64,000 nucleotides of DNA, from NCBI GenBank assembly GCA_001598975.1, contig BBXU01002222.1, positions 16,572-80,571 on the forward strand, given 5' to 3'. Of this stretch, positions 46,001 to 56,333 are shown in pieces (position 1 is the stretch's first letter; the number at the start of each line of letters is the position of its first letter). Below the pieces are notes generated by a model, which ran no database searches, was not told the origin of the DNA, and worked only from the letters and a program-made list of their open reading frames with translations. Origin of the DNA: Parachlorella kessleri. Its lineage: Eukaryota > Chlorophyta > Trebouxiophyceae > Chlorellales > Chlorellaceae. The translations under genes were made by a program, and so were the position numbers.

Positions 46001-47202
46001 CCTGTGGAGCATGCACAAGGTTGCTACACACCACCTAGCAAGTACAGTTCTGCCAGCCCCAAAGGAAGCAATTCGGGTCAACCTGCGCACCTGACCCTGG
46101 TCGCCTAGGACCTCTACCAAGGCTGTGGAGGCGGTGGGGCCGATGCGCCGCACGAGGAAGCCGTGTGCCCAGCAGGGGACCCCGCCTGCAGTGCTGCATA
46201 CCTCCACTGCTGAACCCGCCGCGAGCCCGCCCAGCAGGCCTGCCTGCACCACCAGGCATGGCACAAATTGCTCAGTAACCAAGCGAGCCAGCAAGCCTCC
46301 GGGGTGCACTGAAAACGTACAACTGGCAGCCATGACACATGACACTCTGCCTGCCAAGCAGCTTACACTCAGCCGAGGTTACTAGAAAGGGGATAATTGC
46401 TAAGAAAAGTAGTACCCTGCACCCTCCAGGGATCTGGCAAACTGAAGACTTGCACCGAAAAGTCTGCAAGCCACGGATGGCTGTGCTTTTGACCACTCAC
46501 ATTCATGCCTGCCTCGTCGCTGCCTGCAGGGCTTGCAGCATCTTGCATCAAAGAGTCGCCGCCGGCCCCGGCCCCTGCTACATCTGTGGATGCACCCGGG
46601 CCCGCTTGCTCCTGCTGTTCCCGCTGCTCTGGCTGCTGTCGGGTGTCACGCAAGGCTGACTGTGCTTCTTGCGCCTCCGCTTCAGCAGGGTCGAATGGCG
46701 GAGGCTGCGAGGCGGCTGACAGCTCAATGTTGAATTCTGACTGGGGCTCAAGAGCCTCTAGCTCGACACCGTTCGCCTCCTCCTCCTCATGCTGCTGCAA
46801 CGGCGGCTGTTGCTTACCCAATGCACCAGCGTGGCTGCCATCCCTTCCTTCATGCCCCCTAGAAGCCTCGCTGGCAGGCTTGGCAGCGTCACTGCTAGGC
46901 TCACCCTGCATATCCGCTGGCATTGCCGTGCTGGGTGCCTTGCTGCCTCCTGCAGCCACTTGCAGAGCCTCACCAACTCCTTGCACATGTGCGCAAGCTG
47001 CGACATCACATGCTATTGCGGCAGAAGCAAGCCTCGCTTGGCTCGTGCCACTCCCGCTTCCAAGGTTGCTTGCAGCCCCAGCACGTGGACCAGGGACAGC
47101 AACAGCAGCGGTGGGAGCAGGGTCGACTTCCATGGCGTCGACACCCTCGATACCTCGCTGTGCTGCCTGCTCACACTCCTGCAGCTGCTGCCCAACCAGC
47201 TT

Positions 47203-47245
<43 letters not shown>

Positions 47246-50200
47246 ACCAGCGGTTCGGTTTGCTCCACGGGCTGCTGCTTCCCCTCCCCCTCCACAACAC
47301 CTGCTGTCCCAGGAGATGCCATGCCTGGGGCCCAGATAACTTTTGTCTGCCCCGGCACCAGCCCTGGTATGTTCCAGACGCGGGGCGCTCTGCTGGCTGT
47401 CCGTGGAGCTTGGCTTGCCGAGGGCAGCTCCTCATGAGCATCAACAAAGTCATCCTCGCCTGAACCGGCACCAAAGGAGGGGATGGTGGAGAGGGGGATT
47501 CTGCTGAGATTGAGAGCTAGGTGGCCCCATGGATCATGCCACAGTCCCGCCAGCCGCACTGTCACATTAAGACTGTCACATCAACACTACCTAAACAGCT
47601 GAGAACTTCAGATGCATGCCGGGACCGCTACCCCCTCTCTCCAGTGCAATTGTTAGAACCCTTGTCGGTATTCTTCGGTCATCGCATGGACTGTCACAAA
47701 GGCGGCGCTTGCTTTCACCGCCATTTTGTTGGCATAACCTGCCTGGTCAGCTCACCTGGGTCCTCAGCAGAGGACTCCTCGCCTTCTCTTTGGCCACCAA
47801 CAGTGCCCCCCCCATCTGGCATCAACTTCGCCTCTGGCATCACCTCATCCCTCTCTGCCTGCTGCGTGGTGCCACCTTCTGCCACTATAATTTTGCCCTC
47901 GGCTTCTGCGGCATGAGCAGCACCGCTGGGCTGCCCACCGCTTGGAGGCCTGTGGCTTCCAAGGTCGCTCTCGGCACCGCTCTCTGTGGCACTGCTGGTA
48001 GTAGTCAGGCTGCTGCTGGGGGGCTCTGTCAGACTGTCTGAGCGTCGAACGCCGCCGCTGCTCCCCATGCCACCAGACTGCCGTCCACCTAGGCTATCAG
48101 TTTCTACACCAGCTCCCAATGCTCCCCGATTCTCATGCGCAGCATCCCCTTGTTGCTGCTGCTGCTGCTTGTTTGGTGCCGCCGCCGGCCTGCTGGTCGT
48201 ATGCTTAGGTGCCGGAGCCACCTTCGCCGGCTGCTGGGGCAGTGTTGCTATGCAAAGACGCTGCTCGAACTCCAGCACGTCGCAGAAGGCAACTTCCAGG
48301 ACCCCACTGGCACGCTGGACTCTCACCCTGCTCGTGTTGCCCTGCGGAAGGAGGAGAATGGTGGTGTAAAGCTTGGCAGGCTCAGCAGGCAAGGTAAGGC
48401 TCGCCAGAGGCTTGGGAGCACCACATACGGCGGCAACATGGTTGCTGCAATGCTATTTAGAAAGGCAGCCCAAGGCAGCCTTTGTGGCATGCATCAGGGG
48501 CCAATGGACCGTCTCCAAACTGAAGCGACGGCACCTACTCAACAAGCTGGGGATAACACATTTCGACAGGGATCAGTTCCCAATCCTCATAAACCCTGGA
48601 CTGCTACTCCCATGACCTGTTGCTCCTGACCTGAATGTGTGTTTTGAACAGGTCGAGGGCAAAGCGGACCAGCCGCTCTTGGGATTCAACAAGCCTCACT
48701 TTCCAGTCCTGCCTCTCGCCAAGCGAGCGACCCTGCAGCAACAGCGCTCTCACCTTCGGCTCCAGCTAATATGTACAATAACCTCAACACTCTCGTATCT
48801 TGCCGGGCATTTTGCTTAGAGGTGAGGAAACGCCCGCCCTTACACTTGGGCTGAGCAACACAGCGCTCCACACCGTCCTTCACAAATCAGCCCGCCAGCA
48901 CTGCACGATAGAGTCATTACCCAGACTACCCACATCTTATAGGAACACAGGCATGACCTGGCAGAAGCACCTACACAAGACTCATCGCAGCTGTGAGTCT
49001 CACCTGCTGCCACAGCCGGTGAGCCTGAGCTTGTATCCTGGGTAGCTCTTTGCCCTGCCAGCGGTCCGCCTGACAAGCCAGAAGAGAAGCTTGAGTGGCA
49101 GCATTCAAGGCGCACGCAGTCAGCGAGTCCGAGACAGTTCCGGAGCTGCCAATGCAGGCTCCCTGGCCGAGGCAGACCCTACAGAAGCCTTGCCAAGTGC
49201 AAAATGCGCGCATAATGCTCACCTGCTCTTCAAGCGCCGCTGCCATCCCGGTCAGCACTTCAACGACCCTCCCGGTAGCCGCTATGCACTGTGCCTGGCT
49301 TCTGCATGGCAGCGCGAGGCTATCCTCTTCCAACTGGCTTAGCACCGCCCGCCGGAGCGCTGTATTGTCTGCACCTGCAGCGGGCAGCACGGCCCCACAC
49401 AGCCGACTCATGCACCGCTCATGCCCACTCCGGCCAACATGTGGCTAGGGGCAAGCAGGACAGCAGTAGTCAGCTGTGTAGACGCAGCCGCAGGTCAGAC
49501 CACCGCCAGTAAGAGTGTCACAGGCGAGAATGCAAGCAGCACTGGCAATGCCCGGCTCTGAACTTATGTTATTACCACATGTCGAATGAATGCTAGGGCT
49601 TGCCTGCGCGTCCCGCCACATCCAGCCGCAGCAGAGCCAGCATGCGCTCCAGTGCTGCCGCCTTCTCCTCCTGTACCACCTCCAACTCTATCAAGTCTCC
49701 TACTGCCTGTTGCACCAATGCCTCATCGCTGTGGCCCAACTCCTCCTCCGCCTCATTGTCCTGAAGGCGCTAAGTCATGTATTTAATTTCTGGTTCAGCC
49801 GATACCACTCTCAAGATCACTTTTGTAGCAGACCAACCATAGCTGCATTTGACCTGTACAGATATCCCAAGACAAGGCCAGCAGATTCAGCCGATCAACC
49901 AGAGCCAGTCTCCCGTGGCACTACAAATCAGCACAGTTATAACTATCCTGCCGTGTAGCCTACCGAGACCTGGCTCCCATCCCCTGCTTCTACATCGGAG
50001 CCCAGCTGGTTGTCAGATTCCCAGGGTATGACATCCTCCTCCTCCCCAGGTAGCACTTCTTGCTCCAACTCATAGTCTGCCTGCAGCACATGATGGGTAG
50101 CCCCATATCCTCGTCTATGCAGTATGGTAAGGGAACCTCGGCATGGGGCCCAGGGAGACCAGCTAGGGTGAGCTTTGTGGCAAGCTTACATCAGCTGGCA

Positions 50201-51814
50201 AGGTAACCTGCTGCCCACAGTTTTGAATTAAATGCAGCTGGAAAGGCAACCTGCAACCCTCGCCCATTTGAAGCGTCACAATTTGAGGCCAGGTTGTAGG
50301 GCAGAGTCACAAGGCAACATTTTCAGCAAGCCATTCGTAATAGGTTGGGAACTTGGAGACTCCTCCATCCACTCTTCACAACTTGCTAGGCTTCAAAAGC
50401 ACCACCCGTCAACAGCACATGCAGTACATTACTATACCCCGCTCAGGGTCTTCAAAAGGGTCCGTCTCAGTAACCCACCTGCACTCGGAACATCCCAAAC
50501 TGGGGCTCCACACTGTCGTTGCCCTCCCCAGTGCTTTCGCTCTCGCTACCACTGCCCTCTGCATCCTCCCCAAGCGCCTCCAATTTCTCTTGGTCGAAAG
50601 CGATCAGCTGCCGCCGCCACTGCTGCTGCACGCATGCGGCATACGCCGGCATGCGCACACGGCTGGCCACCCTAAAAGAGCAGGTAACCACAGCACTTCT
50701 CGCTTTCACTAACCTGGCCTGGTGAACTGCTGCTCTTGGAGGGAGAAACGAAATGGTAATTATACCTTTATGCTGGAATACCTCCACTGACCATTTGCTA
50801 CCAAAGATGCTTCAACATGGCAGCTATTAAGCTGTTCACCATTAACCAGGGCTAAGGAGTTACTCGCATGTCCAACCACGGCTGAAACAAGTAGGAAAGG
50901 CAAGCCTACCTGTCCAAGGAGGCCCGACCACACACGCTGCGTGAGTTGGTCACGACTTGCTGCGGCCAGTCAGGGCGCTGCTCACGCTGCAATCGATGAC
51001 CGATTGGCCCGGCGGCTCCATGTGCACTGCCCCTGTCATCAGGCATCAGCTGGGGTGCCAGCTCGCCTAACCCAGCTGTCAGCCACAGCTTGCTGGAGAT
51101 CTTGCGTGTGTATGACCCTACACGCAGATAGATACACAATCCTATCGCCAGGCTGATAGGTGTAATCCTTATTCACGACTAGCATGGGGCTCTTTTCCAA
51201 CATGGCCGCTGGGCCTGACACGTACCTGGCTGCCTCCGGGGAAGACTGAAGAGATGCCAGGTGTCAGGGTCACCCACTGGCCGATTCCTCTGCTGCTGCT
51301 GCTGCTCCTGCTCCTGCAGTATGGTACCTTGTACCCTATGCTCCACCTGAGCTTGGAGCTGTTGTGGCTGGAGGCGTCGGCCAGCAGTTGCCATTTGCCG
51401 AGCTTCCAACCGCCGAAAACTGCCAGTACCACCAGCTGCCGGAGCCGCAGCTTCTGCGGCAGCCTGCTGTCTACCAGCTGTCGTTGCAGGCTCTCCAGCA
51501 GCAGGCTGCTCCTCCGTCCACTCCTCAACCTCTGCCATGCCCAGGACTGCCAAGCCATCGTCAGCACCTTCCAAGTGCTGTGCCTCAAGCTGCTCGCCAC
51601 CATATTGGCCGTCTTGCAGAGCCAACTGGGCCGCTTGAAGGCCAGCAGGGAGCCTGAGTGCTATGTCAGGGCCGTCCTGACCCTGCTGCTGTTGGAAGAA
51701 GCGCTCCAGAGGCTGCAGGCGTGCCTCTATGGTTTCCTCCAGCTGCCCAAGCTGGGTCTGCTGGGCATCAATTTTGGTGTGCAGGCTTTGGAGAAGCCGC
51801 AGCACTTCATCCAT
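31062..51814 (-). CDS. Giant ATRX/ARIP4-like SNF2 chromatin remodeler
   Basis: Forty-one exons read in phase to 3350 residues: 51814-51226, 51117-50910, 50671-50479, 50080-49964, 49760-49620, 49444-49223, 49069-49004, 48732-48631, 48380-47756, 47459-46416, 46308-46091, 45821-45561, 45393-45165, 44966-44832, 44614-44498, 44161-43874, 43596-43451, 43248-43174, 42797-42684, 42517-42305, 41949-41776, 41540-41142, 40782-40693, 40355-40271, 39958-39880, 39624-39507, 39243-38953, 38681-38577, 38169-38051, 37573-37423, 37146-37045, 36674-36525, 36275-36204, 35892-35788, 35618-35463, 35185-34349, 34111-33959, 33602-33126, 32886-32689, 32351-31863, 31661-31062. It is a nuclear DNA-dependent ATPase that should move or unwrap nucleosomes. 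Order: coiled-coil start (MDEVLRLLQSLHTKID), acidic and poly-Q regions, Agenet/Tudor-like part, split SNF2 ATPase (about 1631-2322), Q-rich tail with XPC-binding domain, C-terminal VIDLT. The boundary near 45393/45561 and the donor at 43874 are least certain. The N-terminal third could be a separate gene, but no stop or new start forces this. Confidence 0.8.
33503..34048 (-). other. RAD23-type XPC-binding (STI1-like) domain in the SNF2 tail
   Basis: Across the junction of exons 34111-33959 and 33602-33126 the protein reads PLSFLRTDPRFGVMRIVAQR, DPGALQPMLAHLLQTKP, then YQYQKEFLAYINEP. This follows the XPC-binding domain of RAD23 proteins position by position: L-x-F-L-R-x-x-P-x-F, R-x-x-V-x-x-x-P-x-x-L-Q-P-M-L, then EFLxxINEP. 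In RAD23 this small helical fold binds XPC/Rad4 in nucleotide excision repair. The domain sits at about residues 2734-2796, followed by poly-Q. I do not know this fold from SNF2 proteins. Confidence 0.75.
36525..42517 (-). other. SNF2 ATPase domain, both lobes
   Basis: Motifs in order: I AHHMGLGKSLQT (Lys about residue 1701); SLVIVPKIVKMNWKQEF (motif Ia area); II VVVIDEAH (DEAH about 1883-1886); III RRLALTGYPLQNNL; then FVVPIIEGQLPWATRHAV and RKGEELLRCDLPPKQEH; IV GQPVAWCKLTG; V SKAGSHGINLVSCRR; VI QAIARIFRYGQSQPTFVYRL. The DEAH box, GYPLQN and RIFRYGQ place it nearest ATRX/ARIP4 rather than ISWI or SWI2 types. A Pro/Ala/Gly-rich insert of about 80 residues separates TLIMTHEEFRMALG from motif II. 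All residues needed for ATP hydrolysis are present. Confidence 0.9.
45165..46308 (-). other. Agenet/Tudor-like segments upstream of the SNF2 motor
   Basis: Exons 46308-46091, 45821-45561 and 45393-45165. The stretch AAGSAVEVCSTAGGVPCWAH, then FLVRRIG, ALVEVLGD and, after a splice, LRIPRTLPLP has the Agenet/Tudor pattern: a hydrophobic-V-E-V strand, W-A-x-F/V, L-V-E-V/Y, then an L-R-P-type ending. A second weaker repeat follows (RVGRLYELDV ... RRWARYVPAIVVAKG). Such modules read methylated lysine or DNA-associated proteins in plants. The assignment is by pattern only. Confidence 0.4.
47205..47245 (-). repeat. CAG repeat encoding poly-Gln in the SNF2 gene
   Basis: About 13-14 uninterrupted CAG units on the coding strand (CTG on the plus strand) inside exon 47459-46416 give a run of 14 Gln. 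Shorter CAG/CAA runs occur in exons 48380-47756, 35185-34349, 33602-33126 and 32351-31863. Confidence 0.9.
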
Positions 51815-52299
51815 GCTGCCAAGTCCAGTATATAGTTAGCAGAAGGAAGGTACAAAGTTGTAGCTTGGGTGCCACATAGTGGCAGTGAGCTGTCTGTCAA
51901 TGCTCAGAGTTTAATCTCCATGTTGTTCTTCAAATGAATGATGTAGTCCTATGGAAACTAGTACTCGAGTATGCTCCGCCTGCTCGCCTCCACGTTTCTT
52001 GGCGCGCTGTGCTCGTGTATTATTCCTTTGACATGCTTGTAAATCCAATCATCATTGATCCTATCTCTACCTTCATCCAGCAGTACTAAGCAGATTGGTG
52101 GCGCCCTGCAGGAGGGTCCCTAAGGAATTTGCGCAACTGCAAGTCAGGCCATCTTACCCATTCTTGCTTCCCACCTAAGACGGTGAGTGAATTGCTGCCA
52201 GCACTGCTTTGATCACAACTTGAGGGGCACGACTTGTTTCGAGAAGCGTCTTCCACAGGATGCTGCAGCTGTCAAAGGCGCCTTTAGCCTTGCACAGCA
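51815..52299. promoter_or_regulatory. Divergent promoter region, SNF2 / Canopy-like gene
   Basis: 485 bp separate the two start codons. ttcttggcgcgctg at about 52007-52020 resembles an E2F/DP core (TTGGCGC), which would fit a chromatin gene, but this is a short motif and may be chance. Confidence 0.4.
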
Positions 52300-55075
52300 A
52301 TGAAAAAGCTCTCAAGTTTCACAGCCAGCTGCTGGCGCAGGCACCTCCGGCCAGGCATGCTGCGGCAACCAGCTGCTTTCCTGCTCCTGCTGGGGTTACT
52401 TGCTCTCCCAGCCCTGGGCCAGTTCAGCAGCTCACAGCCCAAAGTTCACCCTAGGAGGGAGGATGTTAAGTATATCCGCTGCCAGGCCTGTGAGCTGTTG
52501 GCCAAGAATGCTTACAAACAGATTAGGGAGATCAAGAAACAGGCTACACCCAGCAAGCCGGTGAGAGGCAGGCCCAGCTGAAACCCTTCAAGTCATGCTG
52601 ACGGCCCCCACTACATTTGATGAGTTTACATGTAGGTCCTGTGATTTGCTGTGCTTATGTTGACTGTTCAGTCCATTATAAACACAACACTGGGCTCACG
52701 CAGTGTCTTGGCTTTCAGGGCTCATGGCTAGTGCCGTGCATTGCCAGCACTCCTGGGCGCCTACTTGCTGAGGCGCCCACTTGGAGCATGGTACTGGCGA
52801 CGAAGCCCAGTAGTGACACCTCCAGTCCAACCATCGACTGGCAACTGTGTGATTTCCTGGCCCAGGTGACCGAGGAGCGGGTGATCGAGAGAATAGAAGT
52901 CATCGCGGACCCCTTGAAAGATGAGGGCGAGTGGGTGGCAAAAGTGGATCTTGTCGAGGAAGGCAGCAAGCTGATGGCCAAGGAGATGGCAGAGGTAGGA
53001 ATGACAGGAACAATGGGGGCCATAGACTCCACTACGGAGTGGAGTTGGGCAGGCTGGGTGTGGGTGGTGGGGATGTGACTGGAAAACGCAAAAGGTGTCG
53101 GAGATGTTCGGCATAGGGAACTGCCCAGGGCAACGGAGCACGGTGGAGCAGTGTGGCTGCACCAGAGCTGACTGCCCGCCGGTCATTGCTTGCGTATTCT
53201 GTGAAGCCTGCCTCGCACAAGCAGCCTGCGCTTTAATCAGGGGCCATGCTGCCCTACTGTCTCGGACCGCAGTGGCCAGTGCACCCTTGCAATGCCCTTG
53301 CCCTGCAGCTTGGAGAGTGCGGGGTGGAGTGCAAGACCCTCCAGCGGGCAGTGCAGGACATCCTTGACGAGCATGACACTGACATTGCTGAGGCTCTCTT
53401 TGTGGTAGGGACTGGGCTGACTAGGCTATTATAGTTGGGATGCATACGGTAACTCAGCGAGATGTGAAAGTCCAGTTTTTGTTGATGAATCCTAGCTCGA
53501 GTGTGCCAAGCTATGCCGTTTGGTTGGGCAGGTCATGTCCGGAGAAGTGTTGGCAGTGCCTACTGGCTATCGTGCTAGCCTGCAGCCGCCCTCAGAGTGC
53601 CACCCATGCCTTGACCTGCTGGCCTTGAGGTGCCTGACGTCATTGAACTCCTCTCGATGGCTTCACAGTTGACCACCGGAATTTTGTCATGTCAGGCAGC
53701 GCCCACACCAATCTGTGGCTGCATGCCGGGGGTTTGCCTTTGCACCGCTGTAGGTGCGGTGCATGGGTGGAATGTGGGACGGTATGCAAGTTGTATGTGC
53801 AGGCGGATGCAGTTGCCGCTTGCTTGTGCCGCAGGGAAAGAAGAGCCGTGCTAAATTCAGCAACTGGCTCTGCTATGAGCTCACTAGCTCCTGCAAGAGC
53901 AAGCCCCCACCCCTGCCCAAGGTGCGAGGTGCCTCCTGGAAACTTGTCATGGAAGTCCGCCAGTCTTTCCACTGCTGCTACCTCTGGCTGCCACATCTTG
54001 ATAACCACCTTAATAACTCCCTTCATGAACCTGCTCAGGCTGACGTCCCTGCGCGCGCTTAAGTGTTTGACAGTCTTGCCATGACCCCTTTAGCCCAGTA
54101 CGCAGACTGCACCACTGCACAGTGCACAGTGAATTGCAATGATGTGGTACCTCTGCAGGTCTGACGGGCATGGCTACCCGCGAACCGGCTGGCCCAGAGA
54201 AAGTCCCCAACCCATCCTCCTTACGCAGTCCATCATGGTACCAGACCGAACTAATCCACCTCCCTATCGACACCCTTCTCCCACTCAGACAAGTGCAGTT
54301 GCCTGGTGCCGTGCCAATGCAGGACCGGCAGCCAGGCCCCGCCTTTAAGCCGGCTGACGCTGAGAAGGTGAAGATGGACCGAATGCTGGCGGGGATGCAG
54401 GCTCAAGGCATGCGCGGCAACCTCTACTCGCGGGACGAAGCGATCGCCAAGTATATGCAGGAGCAGGGGGGCGGCGACGGGGATGGTAGGTGCAGCAAGG
54501 AACAGAATGACGGCACACGCTTGCCTGGCAGTTCCAGCTTGAGCAAACAGCGTTCCGGATTCGGCATGGGATTGGAGAGCTGAACCCTTACCCAGCTATG
54601 ACCCTGTGGCTCAGGCAGCCCAGCGTACATTGCTGCACTTCCCGGCCTACTATTGCTTGGGTTCCTACCATCGACCAAGTCCTTGCTCGTTGCTGACTGT
54701 ACTGTCACACTGGTCTGCTGGTTCTGAGCTGGTGGTAGCCAGGGGTTGGCATGATGAGCTTGATGGAGTAGGGTGCTCTGCCACTTCTTGCTTGCTGCAG
54801 ATGACGACGCACCCTATGCTGCTCCCACAGAAGACCCAGACACTGGCAGCTCCGATGGAGAGCACCCCGTCAACAGGCTGGCCAACACGGCTCTTGAGAA
54901 GGGCAGCGAGATCCTAGGCAAGGCCAAGGAGGCGGCTGGCCCGCTGCTGGAGGGCGCTGCTGCTGGCATCGAGAAGGCAAAGGAGGAGGCACGCAAGCTG
55001 TGGGATAAATTCCAGGCAGAGCCCGCAACAAAGGAGGGGAAGGCTGAGAGCCAGATCGACAGCGGCGAGCTATGA
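52300..55075 (+). CDS. Secretory saposin-like protein, Canopy/TLR4-regulator (DUF3456) family
   Basis: Exons 52300-52560, 52866-52994, 53309-53404, 53835-53921, 54323-54485 and 54801-55075 give 336 residues. An N-terminal basic stretch and signal peptide (FLLLLGLLALPALG) lead into the saposin-like fold: YIRCQACELLAKNAY, then LGECGVECKTLQRAV, then NWLCYELTSSCKSKPPPLPK. These hold the six spaced cysteines expected (RCQAC, ECGVEC, LCYE...SC). The order and the DRQPG linker followed by MLAGMQAQGM and LYSRDE match plant proteins described as TLR4 regulator and MIR-interacting MSAP. Animal Canopy relatives are ER folding helpers. The C-terminal tail is acidic, then helical and Ala/Lys/Glu-rich (LEKGSEILGKAKEAAGPL). 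Probable location is the ER lumen, although no KDEL-type ending is visible (it ends SGEL). The client is unknown. Confidence 0.82.
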
Positions 55076-56333
55076 ACAAGGCCTAGTCTGGTCTAGTCTT
55101 ACAGCTTTCCGCCACCCTTGCTGGTCAGTCGCAACCTTGCCTCACCTAGAAGTGCAACCACAACCAGGCTGCTAGTAGGCTGCTACTATTATGAACAAGG
55201 TGGAAGGGGTGCATGCTGAGGCGGGCTGACAGGGCAGTGGAACCTGGGCGCTGCATGCACAGCTGGGTGCTGGAAGGCATTGCCGAACCACTCAGCGTTT
55301 CCTGAGCGCCAAGTTGTTAAGCATGGGTGGCAGGTAGTGCGATACAGCAGGTGCCTCACAAGATTTTGAGGGTGACGTGGGCCTGATGTTGGGGATGTTG
55401 TACACCCTGCTGGCCAGGATAAGGACCAGGACTCTATTTAGTCAGGGTGGCTGGTCATGCGAACAGAGTTGAAGGCGAACTGTAGCGACAAGGGCGCGGC
55501 AGTTATGCTCTGGGGCATGCCTGAGTTCTGATCCTGTAGTTCTCTCCCCGAAACAATCTACTTTGCCATAGTTGAAAGCTTCAAGGCTTTGCAGGGGCAG
55601 CCTGCGGATGAGGCGTACTTTCCTTTGGCCCAGGTTGTTGTTGAGGGTTTCCCAGGTGGGAGGGGTTGGTTGGGCTTGCCTTGTGTGTGGAGGAGCCTGG
55701 CTGATGGCATTAGAGCTACAGCAAGTGTAACTGAGCTGGTGGCACTGATATCATGAGGTGAAGAAAATGCTAGCCTTTGGGCTAGCATTCAGGAACCCAT
55801 TAGTCCGCTGGTGCCAGTCCAGTGGGGATGCGAGCTACTGGGGGAGCAGGGCTGCGTTGTGGCCCCAACCAAGCAACGGTTTTGTGAACCTCCAAACTAG
55901 TGGGCAGGGCCTAATGGCAAGACAGCTCGAGATTGGGAAATATTGACTGAGCCACACTACTTTTCCACGGTTCCGCAAACAAACCAGAATGGCAAATTGA
56001 GCTCACACTGCCAGGTGGCCATTTAGTTCTGGGCCTGTTGGGGGGCCCCCAGTAAGCAATACGGAATGCTTGCATGGACATTATTCTACAAGGGAAGGCC
56101 TGGTTTGTACACTCACGCATCGCCAGCAGCTCTCCCACACGCCCCAAAACTGGCCGGCACACAACTTGTGGTTGGGCCCTGCCGCCCTTACAGCCCATCC
56201 ATATCAGCAGGGCAAGGCACGGCAAGGCTGCTGCCCTCTGGCAACACCATGTGGACACAGGCCGTCCGTGGCATCATCACACCGCCTTGGCCAGCAGCCC
56301 CAGAAATTAAAAGTAGAAGTAGGCGAGGAAAGG
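55076..56333. other. Convergent spacer between Canopy-like gene and UFD1
   Basis: About 1.26 kb containing two 3' UTRs. TGTAA at about 55724 (plus) and TTACA at about 56187 (TGTAA on minus) may be the two poly(A) signals. Small ORFs here show no family features. I see no repeat or RNA gene. Confidence 0.4.

Noticed and set aside
46505..47437. 310-codon plus-strand ORF rich in Cys, Ser, Ala and Pro
   Set aside because: It is the exact antisense of the Q/A-rich SNF2 exon 47459-46416. Its poly-Cys run is the shadow of the CAG repeat.
43174..51814. The N-terminal third of the SNF2 model as an independent gene
   Set aside because: Every intron from 51226 to 42684 can be closed in phase without a stop, and no promoter-sized gap or new initiator stands out. 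Kept as one gene, with reduced confidence.
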